Counted from the stretch's first letter, positions 16,963 through 25,631 are shown. The stretch: 38,844 bases of DNA from an uncultured Clostridia bacterium (GCA_944384405.1 CALWTH010000040.1:1-38844); one strand, 5' to 3'. Notes: generated by a model not told the origin, from the letters alone. Numbers and translations: made by a program.

Positions 16963-17529
16963 TTATAGTGACATATCATCTTGTTTTTGGGATAAAAGAT
17001 TTGACATGTAGTTGTCATATTTTTTCATATATGACATATCTTCTTTAGATGGAAGTTCTATTTTAGATATAACCATAGTTGTTTGTAAAAGTAGACAATT
17101 GATGAATCCTGGCTCTTCAATATCGAAATCGAGAGTAAAATGTGAACACTTATTTGATAAGAATTGCAAAAATTCATTTATTTTATCATCGTCTTTAAGG
17201 CTGCTACATGTATTTTGAACTTTGTCAATTAGTTGCATGTACATATCACAAAGTTTTAACTGTGTTACATCACTTGTTTTTTCTTTATATGCTTGTAGTT
17301 TTGAATATATGCCATATAGGTGACGTCTACTAAGGACTTGATCGACAAATTCTTTTGATATAAAAATAGGTTCAATTTTATCTTTTAAAAAAGGCAATTT
17401 ACTTTTTTTTGTCTTAAATATCAAACCACCATCTTTCAAAAGTCTTGAATTATATTTTTTAGAGCTTGGACCTGTTACCAATCGAATTACTTCTTTTTCT
17501 GATTCTGTAAAACATTTATCTATTTTCAT
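16963..17529 (-). CDS. Hypothetical protein, 188 aa
   Basis: I do not recognise this protein. It is soluble-looking, mostly helical and lysine-rich, with no signal peptide, membrane segment or cofactor motif. The N-terminus MKIDKCFTESEKEVIRLVTG could be a small helical domain. The start is supported by AAGG about 7 nt upstream and by a well-formed promoter. It is a single-gene unit facing the lipoprotein gene. Confidence 0.65.
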   Translation of the reverse strand: MKIDKCFTESEKEVIRLVTGPSSKKYNSRLLKDGGLIFKTKKSKLPFLKDKIEPIFISKEFVDQVLSRRHLYGIYSKLQAYKEKTSDVTQLKLCDMYMQLIDKVQNTCSSLKDDDKINEFLQFLSNKCSHFTLDFDIEEPGFINCLLLQTTMVISKIELPSKEDMSYMKKYDNYMSNLLSQKQDDMSL

Positions 17530-17547
17530 ATTTATACCTTCGTAGTA

Positions 17548-17576
17548 ATAATAACACAGTTGTGTCTATTTTGCAA
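17548..17576 (-). promoter_or_regulatory. SigA-type promoter of the 188-aa gene with an internal inverted repeat
   Basis: Reverse strand TTGCAA (17576-17571), 17 bp, TATTAT (17553-17548). The spacer contains ACACAACTGTGT, a 5-bp inverted repeat that could bind a regulator. Confidence 0.6.
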
Positions 17577-17631
17577 TATGTAATTATGCAATTAAATTGA
17601 CTTAATTTTTATGATGATATACTATATAATC

Positions 17632-17715
17632 ATGAAGAGATTTATTTGGTCATTTACTGTTATTATGATTTGCCTTGGTATTTTGGTTATGGCAATTATA
17701 TTTAAGTATTATTAA
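17632..17715 (+). CDS. Predicted 27-residue membrane peptide
   Basis: A short open frame, MKRFIWSFTVIMICLGILVM plus AIIFKYY, with two basic residues, one hydrophobic helix of about 20 residues and a lysine/tyrosine tail: the make-up of a single-pass small membrane protein. No Shine-Dalgarno is present. A promoter-like TTGACT (17597-17602) with TATACT (17618-17623, 15-bp spacer) or TACTAT (17620-17625, 17-bp spacer) sits immediately upstream, which would give a leaderless mRNA. A chance frame cannot be excluded. Confidence 0.4.
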   Translation: MKRFIWSFTVIMICLGILVMAIIFKYY

Positions 17716-17804
17716 AATTCGGTAATAAAACGCAAAAAAACACAAAAAAATATAAAAATTTCAAAACATTTCGCATATTTTCACTAAATAGTGGACGCTT
17801 AGTA

Positions 17805-17833
17805 TTGAAAAATAACACAATTTGTTGTATATT
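17805..17833 (+). promoter_or_regulatory. SigA-type promoter of the tilS-mnmA operon
   Basis: TTGAAA (17805-17810), 17 bp, TATATT (17828-17833), followed by GAGG and the tilS ATG at 17851. Nothing else was found in 17716-17804. Confidence 0.6.
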
Positions 17834-17850
17834 TGTTGTGAGGAAAAATT

Positions 17851-19182
17851 ATGGAAAATATTAAAAATCTTATTTTAAAATATGGACTAATAAAAGAGGG
17901 AGATGTTGTTGGTGTCGGTGTTAGTGGTGGCAAAGACAGCATGGCACTTTTACACTACCTTAATTCAATTTCACATGAAATGGGCTTTGAAGTTGTGGCT
18001 ATTACTGTTGACCATTGTATTCGCGAAAATAGTGCGCTTGATGCAATGTTTGTAATGGATTATTGCAAAAAAAACAGAATACGTGCTTACAAATTTAAAA
18101 TTGATGTGCCAGCACTTGCAAAAGAAAAATCTCTTTCTCTTGAAAGTGCAGGGAGGGAGGCAAGATTTGGAGTTTTCAATTCACTTATAAGTCGTGGAAC
18201 AGTTGATAAAATTGCACTTGCTCATCATCAAAGTGACCAAGCCGAAACTGTACTTATGCACTTGTTTCGTGGAAGTGGAATTAGTGGACTTAAAGGTATG
18301 GGACTTGTTCGTGACAATGTTTTTATTAGGCCAATGCTTAAAACTGATGAAAAGTCAATTTGGAAATATGTTCTTGACAACGATATTGAATATCGCGAAG
18401 ATGAAAGCAATCAGGAAAATGAATACAATAGAAATTACATAAGAAATGTGATTATGCCATTAATTGAAAAACGCTGGCCAAACGCCATTCAGTCAATACT
18501 TAACTTTGCAGACCTTGCTAGTCGTGACGATGAGTACATAAACTCGCAAGTTCCGACTGATGCCTTCATTATTAAAGAAAAAGAAGTTAAGATTCCACTC
18601 ACATACTTTGTTTATCCAACGCCAATAGTTTCAAGAATGATAACTCGTGCACTTGGCTATATTGGTGTCAACAAAGACATTGAAAGCAAGCACATAGACA
18701 TGATAATTACATTTGCTAATAGTGCTGAAAATGGCAAAAAAATTGATTTGCCACTTAAAGTTAGCGTGCATAAGGAATATGATTACATCACTTTGACAAA
18801 TAAGCAGAAAAAAGAAGTTGTTTTTGAAGAAAAACACAAGCTTGGTACAATATGTGTACCCAACTATGGAAAACTTATAACAAAAAAAGTTGACAAGTGC
18901 AATAGTGATGGAAAACTCTATTATGATGCTGATAAAGTTCCTAAAACTGCTAAGTGGCGTTTTAGACATAGTGGTGATATATTTGAAAAATTTGGTGGGG
19001 GAACAAAAAAACTTAAAAGTTATTTGATTGATAAAAAGATACCTGCAAGACTTCGTGAATATTTGCCATTATTATGTGATGAAAATGAAGTATACATTAT
19101 ACCTAATGTTGAAATATCCGACAAAATAAAAGTCACTGACAAAACAAAAAGAATTTATTGCATAACAGAAGAAAGAGATTGA
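17851..19182 (+). CDS. tilS: tRNA(Ile)-lysidine synthase TilS
   Basis: 443 residues. TilS adds lysine to C34 of the AUA-reading tRNA-Ile using ATP. The PP-loop ATP-binding motif SGGKDS is at residues 25-30 (GVGVSGGKDSMALLHYL). Downstream are the family's AGREARFGVF and LAHHQSDQAETVLMHLFRGS blocks and a C-terminal substrate-binding domain that includes WRFRHSGD and GGGTKKLKSYLIDKKIPARLR. The full length matches the family. GAGG lies ahead of the ATG. It is followed after 1 bp by the zinc-ribbon TM2 gene and then mnmA, an operon whose enzymes both modify tRNA anticodons. Confidence 0.96.
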   Translation: MENIKNLILKYGLIKEGDVVGVGVSGGKDSMALLHYLNSISHEMGFEVVAITVDHCIRENSALDAMFVMDYCKKNRIRAYKFKIDVPALAKEKSLSLESAGREARFGVFNSLISRGTVDKIALAHHQSDQAETVLMHLFRGSGISGLKGMGLVRDNVFIRPMLKTDEKSIWKYVLDNDIEYREDESNQENEYNRNYIRNVIMPLIEKRWPNAIQSILNFADLASRDDEYINSQVPTDAFIIKEKEVKIPLTYFVYPTPIVSRMITRALGYIGVNKDIESKHIDMIITFANSAENGKKIDLPLKVSVHKEYDYITLTNKQKKEVVFEEKHKLGTICVPNYGKLITKKVDKCNSDGKLYYDADKVPKTAKWRFRHSGDIFEKFGGGTKKLKSYLIDKKIPARLREYLPLLCDENEVYIIPNVEISDKIKVTDKTKRIYCITEERD

Positions 19183-19183
19183 T

Positions 19184-19648
19184 ATGTTTGATTACAAAAA
19201 ATGTCCACGATGTGGCGAAAAAGCACCAAAAACTGCAGTCAAATGCTCATATTGTGGGCTTATTTTTGAAAGGTTGAAATGGGCAACAAACAGTGCTGGA
19301 AAAAAGATGCTACGCATGGGCAAAAAAAATAAAGTTGTTTATACTACCGAAATGCCAAGCGATCTAAAACGCTACAAAGTTCTTCTTATGTGTATTTTTT
19401 GGGGGCTTTTTGGCGGACATTGTTTTTATGTTGGACGTCTAAAAAAAGCAATTGTCATGCTGTGTTTTGGAGTGGTGTTTGTTGTTGGGGCTATCCTTAG
19501 CATAAATAACATAATGCCTACAAGCATAGGAACATTTATTTATTTAATTGTTGGTGCTTTGGGTATTATGTGGATTTTTGATATAGTCAATATTTGCATA
19601 AAAAAATTCAAAGTGCCTGTTTCGATTGAACTTTTGGAGGAAAAATGA
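19184..19648 (+). CDS. Zinc-ribbon TM2-domain membrane protein
   Basis: 154 residues. The N-terminus is a four-cysteine zinc ribbon ([19 protein letters not shown], residues about 7-25). A basic linker leads to a TM2 domain from about 67: two to three membrane helices with [14 protein letters not shown] between the first and second, the usual G-x-H-x-F-Y-x-G-R pattern, and a third hydrophobic stretch with the IWIFD-like end ([11 protein letters not shown]). TM2 proteins have no agreed function. It starts 1 bp after tilS and overlaps mnmA by 4 bp, so it is translated from the same transcript. Confidence 0.85.
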   Translation: MFDYKKCPRCGEKAPKTAVKCSYCGLIFERLKWATNSAGKKMLRMGKKNKVVYTTEMPSDLKRYKVLLMCIFWGLFGGHCFYVGRLKKAIVMLCFGVVFVVGAILSINNIMPTSIGTFIYLIVGALGIMWIFDIVNICIKKFKVPVSIELLEEK

Positions 19649-20721
19649 AAACTGTTGTTGTTGGTATAAGTGGTGGTGTTGACTCGGCAGTGAGTGCATA
19701 CCTTTTGAAACAACAAGGATATAATGTAATTGGACTTTTTATGGTAAACTGGGAAGAAGATGATGAAGACGGCGTTTGCACTTCAAAATTGGACTATGAA
19801 GATGTCAAGCGTGTGTGCAGTGCAATTGGCATACCATATTACACTGTCAACTACTCAAAACAGTACTATGACAAAGTTTTTACTTATTTTTTGGAGCAGT
19901 ATAAAAAGGGCAATACTCCAAATCCAGATGTGCTCTGCAATCGTGAAGTGAAGTTTGGACCTTTTTTGGACTTTGCAAAAAAGATAGGTGCAGACTACAT
20001 TGCAACAGGACACTACGCTAAAAAAGAAGAGAAAGATGGTGAGTATTATTTACTAAAAGCACATGATAAAAATAAAGACCAATCATACTTTTTGAACCAA
20101 CTCAGTCAAGACCAGTTAAAATATGTCTTGTTTCCACTTGCAGACATAGACAAACCAAAAGTGCGTGAAATTGCTGAAAAACTTGATTTTAGCAACGCTC
20201 ACAAAAAAGATAGCACAGGAATTTGTTTTATCGGTGAGCGAAATTTCAGAAAGTTTCTAAAAAACTTTTTGCCAGCAAAGCCTGGTGATATGAAAACGCT
20301 TGACGGAAAAGTTGTCGGCAAACATGAGGGAGTTATGTATTACACTCTTGGACAAAGGCGAGGACTTGGAATTGGTGGAAAAAGTGACGGAAATGGTGAA
20401 AGATGGTTCGTTGTTGACAAAGATGTTAAAAACAACATACTCTATGTGTCGCAAGGTGAAGGCGAAGAGCTTTTTTCAAGTGGACTTGTGAGTGGCAAAT
20501 TTAATTTCATACCACATCGTCCAAAAGATGATGAATTTGACTGCTATGCAAAGTTTAGATATCGTCAGCCTGATCAAAAGGTCCATGTTAAGATTGTTGA
20601 TGAGCATATTGAAGTGACTTTTTATGAGCGTCAGCGTGCAGTCACCCCTGGTCAATATGTTGTTTTATATGACGGCGAAACATGTCTTGGCGGTGGCGAA
20701 ATTGAAAAAGTGATAAAATAA
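19645..20721 (+). CDS. mnmA: tRNA-specific 2-thiouridylase MnmA
   Basis: 358 residues. MnmA installs the 2-thio group on U34 of tRNA-Lys, -Glu and -Gln. The PP-loop is [15 protein letters not shown] (residues 7-21). The catalytic cysteine pair is C98 ([12 protein letters not shown]) and C194 ([17 protein letters not shown]), both at the expected positions. The C-terminal domain has the [14 protein letters not shown] and [12 protein letters not shown] blocks. Length is normal. The start overlaps the TM2 gene by 4 bp with GGAGG upstream. Confidence 0.97.
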   Translation: MKTVVVGISGGVDSAVSAYLLKQQGYNVIGLFMVNWEEDDEDGVCTSKLDYEDVKRVCSAIGIPYYTVNYSKQYYDKVFTYFLEQYKKGNTPNPDVLCNREVKFGPFLDFAKKIGADYIATGHYAKKEEKDGEYYLLKAHDKNKDQSYFLNQLSQDQLKYVLFPLADIDKPKVREIAEKLDFSNAHKKDSTGICFIGERNFRKFLKNFLPAKPGDMKTLDGKVVGKHEGVMYYTLGQRRGLGIGGKSDGNGERWFVVDKDVKNNILYVSQGEGEELFSSGLVSGKFNFIPHRPKDDEFDCYAKFRYRQPDQKVHVKIVDEHIEVTFYERQRAVTPGQYVVLYDGETCLGGGEIEKVIK

Positions 20722-20776
20722 TTTTATTAGCACTAGCAATGAATAATCTATTGTTAAGACTAAAACTAAAGGTAAG

Positions 20777-20800
20777 GCGATTTTCTAATCGCTTTTTTTT
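20777..20800 (+). terminator. Terminator of the tilS-mnmA operon
   Basis: GCGATT (20777-20782), TTCT loop, AATCGC (20787-20792), then eight T. Confidence 0.8.
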
Positions 20801-20879
20801 ATTTTTTATTATAGATTTTTGTCACAAATGTTTGAAAGGCAAGTTTTTGTCATCTAAAATTGGGTGAAAAGGAGTTATT

Positions 20880-22922
20880 ATGGAAACAACACTTGCCCAA
20901 TTAAAAACACAAATTGATGAACTTGAAAAAAGAATAAAAGCACTTTCAAATCAAGTTACAACTCAGGGCTATATGACAGGGCTAAAAACTTGTCTTGAAA
21001 ATATTCAATCACTTTTTACAACATATCAAGAACAATTAAACAAGCACCTTGAAGATTACAAAACACACACTGATGCATATGATTTGCATATTGCTGACTA
21101 TGAGCAAATTGCCCAAACTGTTGAAAGTATACAAACTCAAATTAATTCTTTATCTTCAACTCTTGACTCACTAGAAGGTGTTAGTGCTGATGTTGAAGAT
21201 TTAAAAGGGGATATCAGCACAATAAACAGTACGCTTGCCACTCTTGGAAGCGTTACACAAGACATTTCGGATTTGGAAAGCGCTGTTGCTACAATCAATA
21301 GTACAATATCCGGACTTTCAAATGTTTCAACAGATATTTCAAACCTTAAAAGTGATGTTAATGAAATAAATACAACACTTTCACAGTTGAACGAAGTGAG
21401 TGCTGATATGGAAAATTTGCAAGACGATATTGCTTCAATAAATTCAACACTTTCAAGCATGTCAGGTGTATCTCAAGATATTGAAGATATTGAAGATGAC
21501 ATAACAACAATAAATTCAAGTATATCAAGTCTTTCATCGTCAATAAGCGATCTTGAAGATGCTGATAGTGCGCTTAGTTCACGCATAACCACACTTGAAA
21601 ATGCATCAAGTAGTGGCTCGGGCGGACAAACAGGGGGAGAAAGTAGCGACAACGAAACAGCAGCCTCATATGATTCTTGGCAAAAAGATAGTGCTTGGGC
21701 GTTAGTACATCAACCTGACAGCAGTGGATTTTCAACACCGAAATGTCAGTTTAAATGCAAACCAAATACAAGGGTGATATTGTCTTTTGAATTAAACGGT
21801 GCTGTACTTACCGCAGGCACAGCAAGTGCAACTAGATATATACGTTTTTATCTAAATGAAGACAAAGTAAAAGACATCAACTTAAATTATAGTCCAACAG
21901 ATTTTACTTTTTATGGTTCATATAGTTTCATTGCAACAAAAGCATACAATTATTTTTCTGTGTACTCATTACTTGGGAGTTTACAGAGATATAAAAGTTA
22001 CACTCTTAGTGTTGAAGGCGTAAATGTACAAATTTTAAATAAAGATTTACCAATCACAATAAGATGCTTTAATGATAATTATTATATTTTGAAAAAAGAT
22101 AAAACAGATAATAACCTTTATTATGCCATACAGCCTAAAAATAGTTTAAATACAAACGAATCAAGTATGACCAAAATTGAGTATGCAGATTTGCCATGTC
22201 CAATTGCCTATGAGGCACTTGTTCCAAATACCAAAGTTGTTAATGGAGTTGTTCAGTTTGATGAAAACTACGAGTCGCAGTTTAAAATAGCGGGAATTGA
22301 AGCAAAAAAAGAACACAAAGTAAAAATACTTAAGTATCAAAGCAATGAATGGAGCATTGATTATGATTGGGATGCATTAAACACAACTTGTGCTGAGTAT
22401 ATTTGTGGTGGTATAGGCAAACCTCCAACTAGTGCGACTACGCCCGATGGTAATGTTATGTTTGTTGTTGACTATAACGGACTAGTTGGATTTGTTGGTG
22501 GTGGAACAAACAACGAGTTTTTTATATCAATTAATAATAATTTCTTGTATTCATCAAATTATCGTATGGGTGCTGTTGTTAGAGATAACAATAATAAAAT
22601 TGGCTCTCCTTCAGATTTTAGAGGTGTAATTGTATATGATATTACTTCAATGAAAAATATTTTTATTCCACAAGAAACATCTTCATATATTGTTGAAATT
22701 GCTGATGGCGGAAATGTGACGGCGTTTTATCAAACAGATGGTTCAATAAATGTCTACTTAAATAGAGGTGCTAATGTTTATAAATATGTTCTTCAAAAAA
22801 ACTCCTCTGGACAATATGAATTGAATAGCACAGTCACAAAAATTGAAAACGCAACGAGATACGAAGAACTTTATGACGGTAAATATATTGTTTATCGTGA
22901 TATGGAATGGGAGATAAATTAA
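20880..22922 (+). CDS. Fibre-like protein with 24-residue coiled-coil repeats
   Basis: 680 residues, no signal peptide, no membrane segment. Residues 1-100 are helical. Residues 101-220 are five tandem 24-residue units of the form V-S-x-D-I-x-D-L-x-x-D-I-x-x-I-N-S-T-L-S-x-L-S-x, followed by a decayed sixth and a Ser/Gly hinge (about 243-256). The rest is a large beta-rich, Asn/Tyr/Gly-rich globular region. This plan, a trimeric-type coiled stalk plus a beta head, is typical of phage tail fibres and other receptor-binding appendages, but no phage gene is nearby and no export signal is seen. AAAAGGAG precedes the ATG. It is probably monocistronic; I see no clear promoter. Confidence 0.7.
   Translation: METTLAQLKTQIDELEKRIKALSNQVTTQGYMTGLKTCLENIQSLFTTYQEQLNKHLEDYKTHTDAYDLHIADYEQIAQTVESIQTQINSLSSTLDSLEGVSADVEDLKGDISTINSTLATLGSVTQDISDLESAVATINSTISGLSNVSTDISNLKSDVNEINTTLSQLNEVSADMENLQDDIASINSTLSSMSGVSQDIEDIEDDITTINSSISSLSSSISDLEDADSALSSRITTLENASSSGSGGQTGGESSDNETAASYDSWQKDSAWALVHQPDSSGFSTPKCQFKCKPNTRVILSFELNGAVLTAGTASATRYIRFYLNEDKVKDINLNYSPTDFTFYGSYSFIATKAYNYFSVYSLLGSLQRYKSYTLSVEGVNVQILNKDLPITIRCFNDNYYILKKDKTDNNLYYAIQPKNSLNTNESSMTKIEYADLPCPIAYEALVPNTKVVNGVVQFDENYESQFKIAGIEAKKEHKVKILKYQSNEWSIDYDWDALNTTCAEYICGGIGKPPTSATTPDGNVMFVVDYNGLVGFVGGGTNNEFFISINNNFLYSSNYRMGAVVRDNNNKIGSPSDFRGVIVYDITSMKNIFIPQETSSYIVEIADGGNVTAFYQTDGSINVYLNRGANVYKYVLQKNSSGQYELNSTVTKIENATRYEELYDGKYIVYRDMEWEIN
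21180..21539 (+). repeat. Five 72-bp tandem repeats encoding a coiled coil
   Basis: Five consecutive 72-bp units, in frame, encode the 24-residue repeats at residues 101-220 of the fibre-like protein. ACAATAAA(C/T)A(G/A)T-type blocks for TINST recur in the units, while the other positions have diverged. Confidence 0.8.
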
Positions 22923-22932
22923 TAACAAAAAA

Positions 22933-22962
22933 GAATAGTTTTGTATTATAGATAGCATAATA
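22933..22962 (+). promoter_or_regulatory. SigG-like forespore promoter of ku
   Basis: GAATA (22933-22937), 18 bp, CATAATA (22956-22962) matches the Bacillus SigG consensus (GHATR, 17-18 bp, CATNNTA). The ATG at 22968 is 5 nt past the -10, so the mRNA would be leaderless or nearly so. Confidence 0.55.
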
Positions 22963-22967
22963 AGAGT

Positions 22968-23768
22968 ATGAGAAGCTACAAAACTGCTGTTGAATTCGGA
23001 GTTGTTTATATTCCCATTGAACTTTACTTGTGCGCCAAGTCAAACGACATAGGCTTTAATCTTTTATACAAAAAAAATAATCAGAGGATAAAGTACAAAA
23101 AGACTTGTAAAGATTGTCCAAAAGATATAAAAAATGAAGATATTGTCAAAGGATATGAGTATCAAAAAGGGAAGTATGTAACATTGACTCAAAAAGAGAT
23201 TGACGATATAAAATCAAAAAAAGAAAAGACTATTTCAATAGACAAATTTGTAAACTTGTCAGAAATTGATCCAATATATTTTGACAAGGCATATTATGTC
23301 ATACCAACAAGCGCTGAAAAGGCATTTGTGGTGCTTAAAAAAGCCATGAAACAAGAGAACAAAGTTGCGATAGCAAAAACTGTTTTTTCAAACAGTGAGC
23401 AACTGGTAGCGATAAGGGAACAAAACGGAAATTTAATTCTTTACACATTGCACTTTTTTGATGAAATACAAAGTGTTCCCAAAGTTATTAACGACATAAG
23501 TGTGACAAAACAAGAGATTGACCTTGCAAAACAGATAATTGAAAACATGACAGAACATTTTGATGCAAAAGAGTATAAAGATGAATTTAAACAAAAACTA
23601 ATTTTAGCAATTAATAAAAAAATAAAAGGTGAACAACTTAAACCAAGCAAAATAATCACTCCAAAAAATGTAATAAACCTTATGGATGCCTTAAAGCAAT
23701 CGGTTGTGGCTTCAAAAAAATCACCACAAAAAAAATCAACAAAATTAAAAAATAAAAAAAGTTTATAA
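22968..23768 (+). CDS. ku: Ku-type DNA end-binding protein
   Basis: 266 residues, the usual bacterial Ku length. Ku forms a ring on double-strand-break ends and recruits LigD for non-homologous end joining. The N-terminus MRSYKTAVEFGVVYIPIELY matches the Ku core start, followed by ykkTCKDC, VKGYEYQKGKYVTLTQKEID, and DPIYFDKAYYVIPTSAEKAFVVLKKAM, all recognisable Ku-core blocks. The C-terminus is a lysine-rich tail (SPQKKSTKLKNKKSL), as in other bacterial Ku proteins. No ligD is in the window. No Shine-Dalgarno is visible. The SigG-like promoter fits the known forespore expression of Bacillus subtilis ku (ykoV). Confidence 0.93.
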   Translation: MRSYKTAVEFGVVYIPIELYLCAKSNDIGFNLLYKKNNQRIKYKKTCKDCPKDIKNEDIVKGYEYQKGKYVTLTQKEIDDIKSKKEKTISIDKFVNLSEIDPIYFDKAYYVIPTSAEKAFVVLKKAMKQENKVAIAKTVFSNSEQLVAIREQNGNLILYTLHFFDEIQSVPKVINDISVTKQEIDLAKQIIENMTEHFDAKEYKDEFKQKLILAINKKIKGEQLKPSKIITPKNVINLMDALKQSVVASKKSPQKKSTKLKNKKSL

Positions 23769-23856
23769 ATAAATAAAAAATTTTAAATTTAGGTATGGAC
23801 AAAGTTTCAAAAGTGTGTTACTATACTAACGAAATAAGAAATTGCTCGGAGGAATT

Positions 23857-24051
23857 ATGAATAAAATAAGCAAAAAAAGAGAGTTTGATTCAAGCCTAAG
23901 TTTAAAGCGTGAAGTCACAGTACCTGCCAAAGAAATGGATACGCTTTTTTATGCTCATGGGGAAAAGACACAGGCTAACAAAATTTCAAAATCTTTTGAT
24001 TACCGTCCTGTACAAAAAAATAAAGATTTTGAAAATGGTTGTGAATTATAA
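23857..24051 (+). CDS. Small hypothetical protein, 64 aa
   Basis: ATG 23857 is preceded by CGGAGG and gives MNKISKKREFDSSLSLKREV and 44 more residues. It is polar and charged (Lys, Glu, Asp), has no membrane segment, and is not a recognised small acid-soluble spore protein. An in-frame ATG 15 nt upstream (23842) would place the start before the Shine-Dalgarno and is rejected. A perfect terminator follows at once, so it is a compact one-gene unit. Function unknown. Confidence 0.7.
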   Translation: MNKISKKREFDSSLSLKREVTVPAKEMDTLFYAHGEKTQANKISKSFDYRPVQKNKDFENGCEL

Positions 24052-24057
24052 TAATAT

Positions 24058-24090
24058 AAAGTTCAGATAGAGTATGTCTGAACTTTTTTT
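24058..24090 (+). terminator. Terminator of the 64-aa gene
   Basis: AAAGTTCAGA (24058-24067) and TCTGAACTTT (24077-24086), 9-nt loop, continuing T-run. Confidence 0.85.
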
Positions 24091-24109
24091 ATTTTTGCTT
24101 TAAAATATT

Positions 24110-24137
24110 TTGATTATATCAATAATTATGATATGAT
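24110..24137 (+). promoter_or_regulatory. Promoter of the HicB-like gene
   Basis: TTGATT (24110-24115), 16 bp, TATGAT (24132-24137); ATAGGAG precedes the ATG at 24174. Confidence 0.5.
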
Positions 24138-24173
24138 ATTCATATACTACTTTTGTGCAGATAGGAGATTTCG

Positions 24174-24452
24174 ATGAAGCAGTTTTTGTTCCCTGCAATA
24201 TTTTATAAAGAGGACGATAAGTTTATTGCATTTTTTCCTGACCTTGGTATCACTATTGATGGTGACACTATTGAAGATGCATATTTGTTTGCAAAGGAAA
24301 GTTTAAAGGTATATTGCACATATGCTGAAAAATTTGAAATTGAAATGGACTATCCAAGCACTTTTGAAGATGTGCTTAGGAAAAATCCACATGATGTTGT
24401 CATGCTTGTGGATTGTGCTGTGCCTGTTAAAAAACAAGAAACTGTAAAATAA
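24174..24452 (+). CDS. HicB-family protein, no HicA partner
   Basis: 92 residues. The fold pattern is HicB-like: FLFPAIFYKEDDKFIAFFPD (residues 4-23) and LGITIDGDTIEDAYLFAKES (24-43) correspond to the beta-beta-beta-alpha RNase-H-like core of type II antitoxins. HicB normally pairs with a HicA mRNA interferase just upstream, but no HicA-type frame (small, dsRBD-like, with catalytic His) is found on either side. No C-terminal DNA-binding domain is visible. It may be an orphan antitoxin or a regulator with another role. ATAGGAG lies before the ATG. Confidence 0.8.
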   Translation: MKQFLFPAIFYKEDDKFIAFFPDLGITIDGDTIEDAYLFAKESLKVYCTYAEKFEIEMDYPSTFEDVLRKNPHDVVMLVDCAVPVKKQETVK

Positions 24453-24485
24453 AAAGCATTGTTTTGTTAATTTTAAAACCGATAT

Positions 24486-24521
24486 AAAAAAGGAACTACT
24501 AAGTTTTAGAGTTCCTTTTTT
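24486..24521 (+). terminator. Terminator of the HicB-like gene (dispersed element copy B)
   Basis: AAAAAAGGAACT (24486-24497) and AGTTCCTTTTTT (24510-24521) form a perfect 12-bp stem with a 12-nt loop. The A-run upstream also makes it work for the convergent yitT. The centre and the right flank ATAGTTTCAAA (24526-24535 region) resemble elements A and C. Confidence 0.85.
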
Positions 24522-24572
24522 ATTGATAGTTTCAAAGTGTTTATTTTTTATTTTTATTTTTATTTTTATTTT

Positions 24573-25577
24573 TTATTCTTCGCCATCAACTTTTTGATTA
24601 GTTTTTTCTATTTGTGATTTGTCTGTTGGAGTGGTGGTGAAAGTGTTTTCAGAAACATTTGTTGCCATATTTTGTTTTTGCTTTTTGTGAATGAGAATTG
24701 ACTTGTGTTTTTCAAGTTTATGGAAACCTTTGCCCATTGCTTCTTTGACTGAAACTGAGAACAAAAAGGCGGAGGAGTCAATATCATAAACTATTTGCTT
24801 AAGTTTTGATATTTGGAATGAACTGACAAGGCACAATATCATTTGCGTATGCCTGTGACTATACATTCCATTTGCTTCAAGTGTTGTAACGCCACGATGA
24901 AGTTCTGTCAATAGTTTTTGGGATATTTCATCGGATTTTGGAGAGATGATATAAAAAGCTTTTACAGATTTTGGACCTTCTATAATTAAGTCACTTGTCC
25001 TGCCTGCTATAAATATTCCTATTATTGAATACAGTGACAAGTTGAGTCCGTAAATTATGAGCGATATGCATATGACAATACAGTTGACAACGATAGTAAC
25101 CCAGCCTACAGATATTTTTGGATTTTTGTGGTTGATGACACATCCAAGCATATCTCCACCGCCAGTTGTTGCACCGCACCTTATTATGACGCCAACACCA
25201 AGTCCTGTTGCAAATCCGCCGTATATACTACAAAGTAAACTGTCGTCACTTACTGCAGGGAATGTGCAAAATTCCAAGGCCAGTGAGTATGATAGTATGC
25301 CAATTATGGCATAAATTGCGAATGTTTTTCCAAGGATTTTGACGGCGAATATGTACAAAACGACATTCAAAAGAAGATAAATAATTGACATTGGTATGTT
25401 TATACCAACCAAAGCCAATAGGTCAGATATTATTGTAGACAAACCACCAAAACCGCCAAGGAGAATATTTTTGGGAGCGTAGAAAATATTGAATCCAGCA
25501 CCCATAACAAAAGTTCCAAGAAAGATAAAAAAGATATTGACTGTGTGTTTTAAATACTTATTATTGATGTTAAACAT
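24573..25577 (-). CDS. yitT: YitT/DUF2179 family membrane protein
   Basis: 334 residues. Several membrane helices occupy about residues 8-195 (FFIFLGTFVMGAGFNIFYAP, LLGGFGGLSTIISDLL, GFATGLGVGVIIRCGATTGG are family blocks). A cytosolic DUF2179 domain follows at about 205-275 (YIISPKSDEISQKLLTELHRG then VTTLEANGMYSHRHTQMILC). Residues about 285-334 are a polar tail that is not part of the domain. The family's function is undefined. ATG 25577 has a weak GGTGA site and a good SigA promoter. It diverges from dapF; the two promoters' -35 boxes are 9 bp apart. Confidence 0.9.
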   Translation of the reverse strand: MFNINNKYLKHTVNIFFIFLGTFVMGAGFNIFYAPKNILLGGFGGLSTIISDLLALVGINIPMSIIYLLLNVVLYIFAVKILGKTFAIYAIIGILSYSLALEFCTFPAVSDDSLLCSIYGGFATGLGVGVIIRCGATTGGGDMLGCVINHKNPKISVGWVTIVVNCIVICISLIIYGLNLSLYSIIGIFIAGRTSDLIIEGPKSVKAFYIISPKSDEISQKLLTELHRGVTTLEANGMYSHRHTQMILCLVSSFQISKLKQIVYDIDSSAFLFSVSVKEAMGKGFHKLEKHKSILIHKKQKQNMATNVSENTFTTTPTDKSQIEKTNQKVDGEE

Positions 25578-25593
25578 AATTTCACCAGAAGTG

Positions 25594-25622
25594 ATTTTAT
25601 CTTACACAAAGAAAATAGTCAA
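25594..25622 (-). promoter_or_regulatory. SigA-type promoter of yitT
   Basis: Reverse strand TTGACT (25622-25617), 17 bp, TAAAAT (25599-25594). Confidence 0.65.
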
Positions 25623-25631
25623 TAGCATATT

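Noticed and set aside
16963..17529. Possible toxin-antitoxin gene pair formed by the 188-aa protein and the small peptide at 17632.
   Set aside because: They are divergent with separate promoters, and neither has a known toxin or antitoxin motif.
24541..24577. Repeated TTTTTA hexamers at the 3' end of yitT, a possible phase-variable tract.
   Set aside because: It lies mostly after the stop codon and the units are irregular; simple low-complexity AT sequence explains it.
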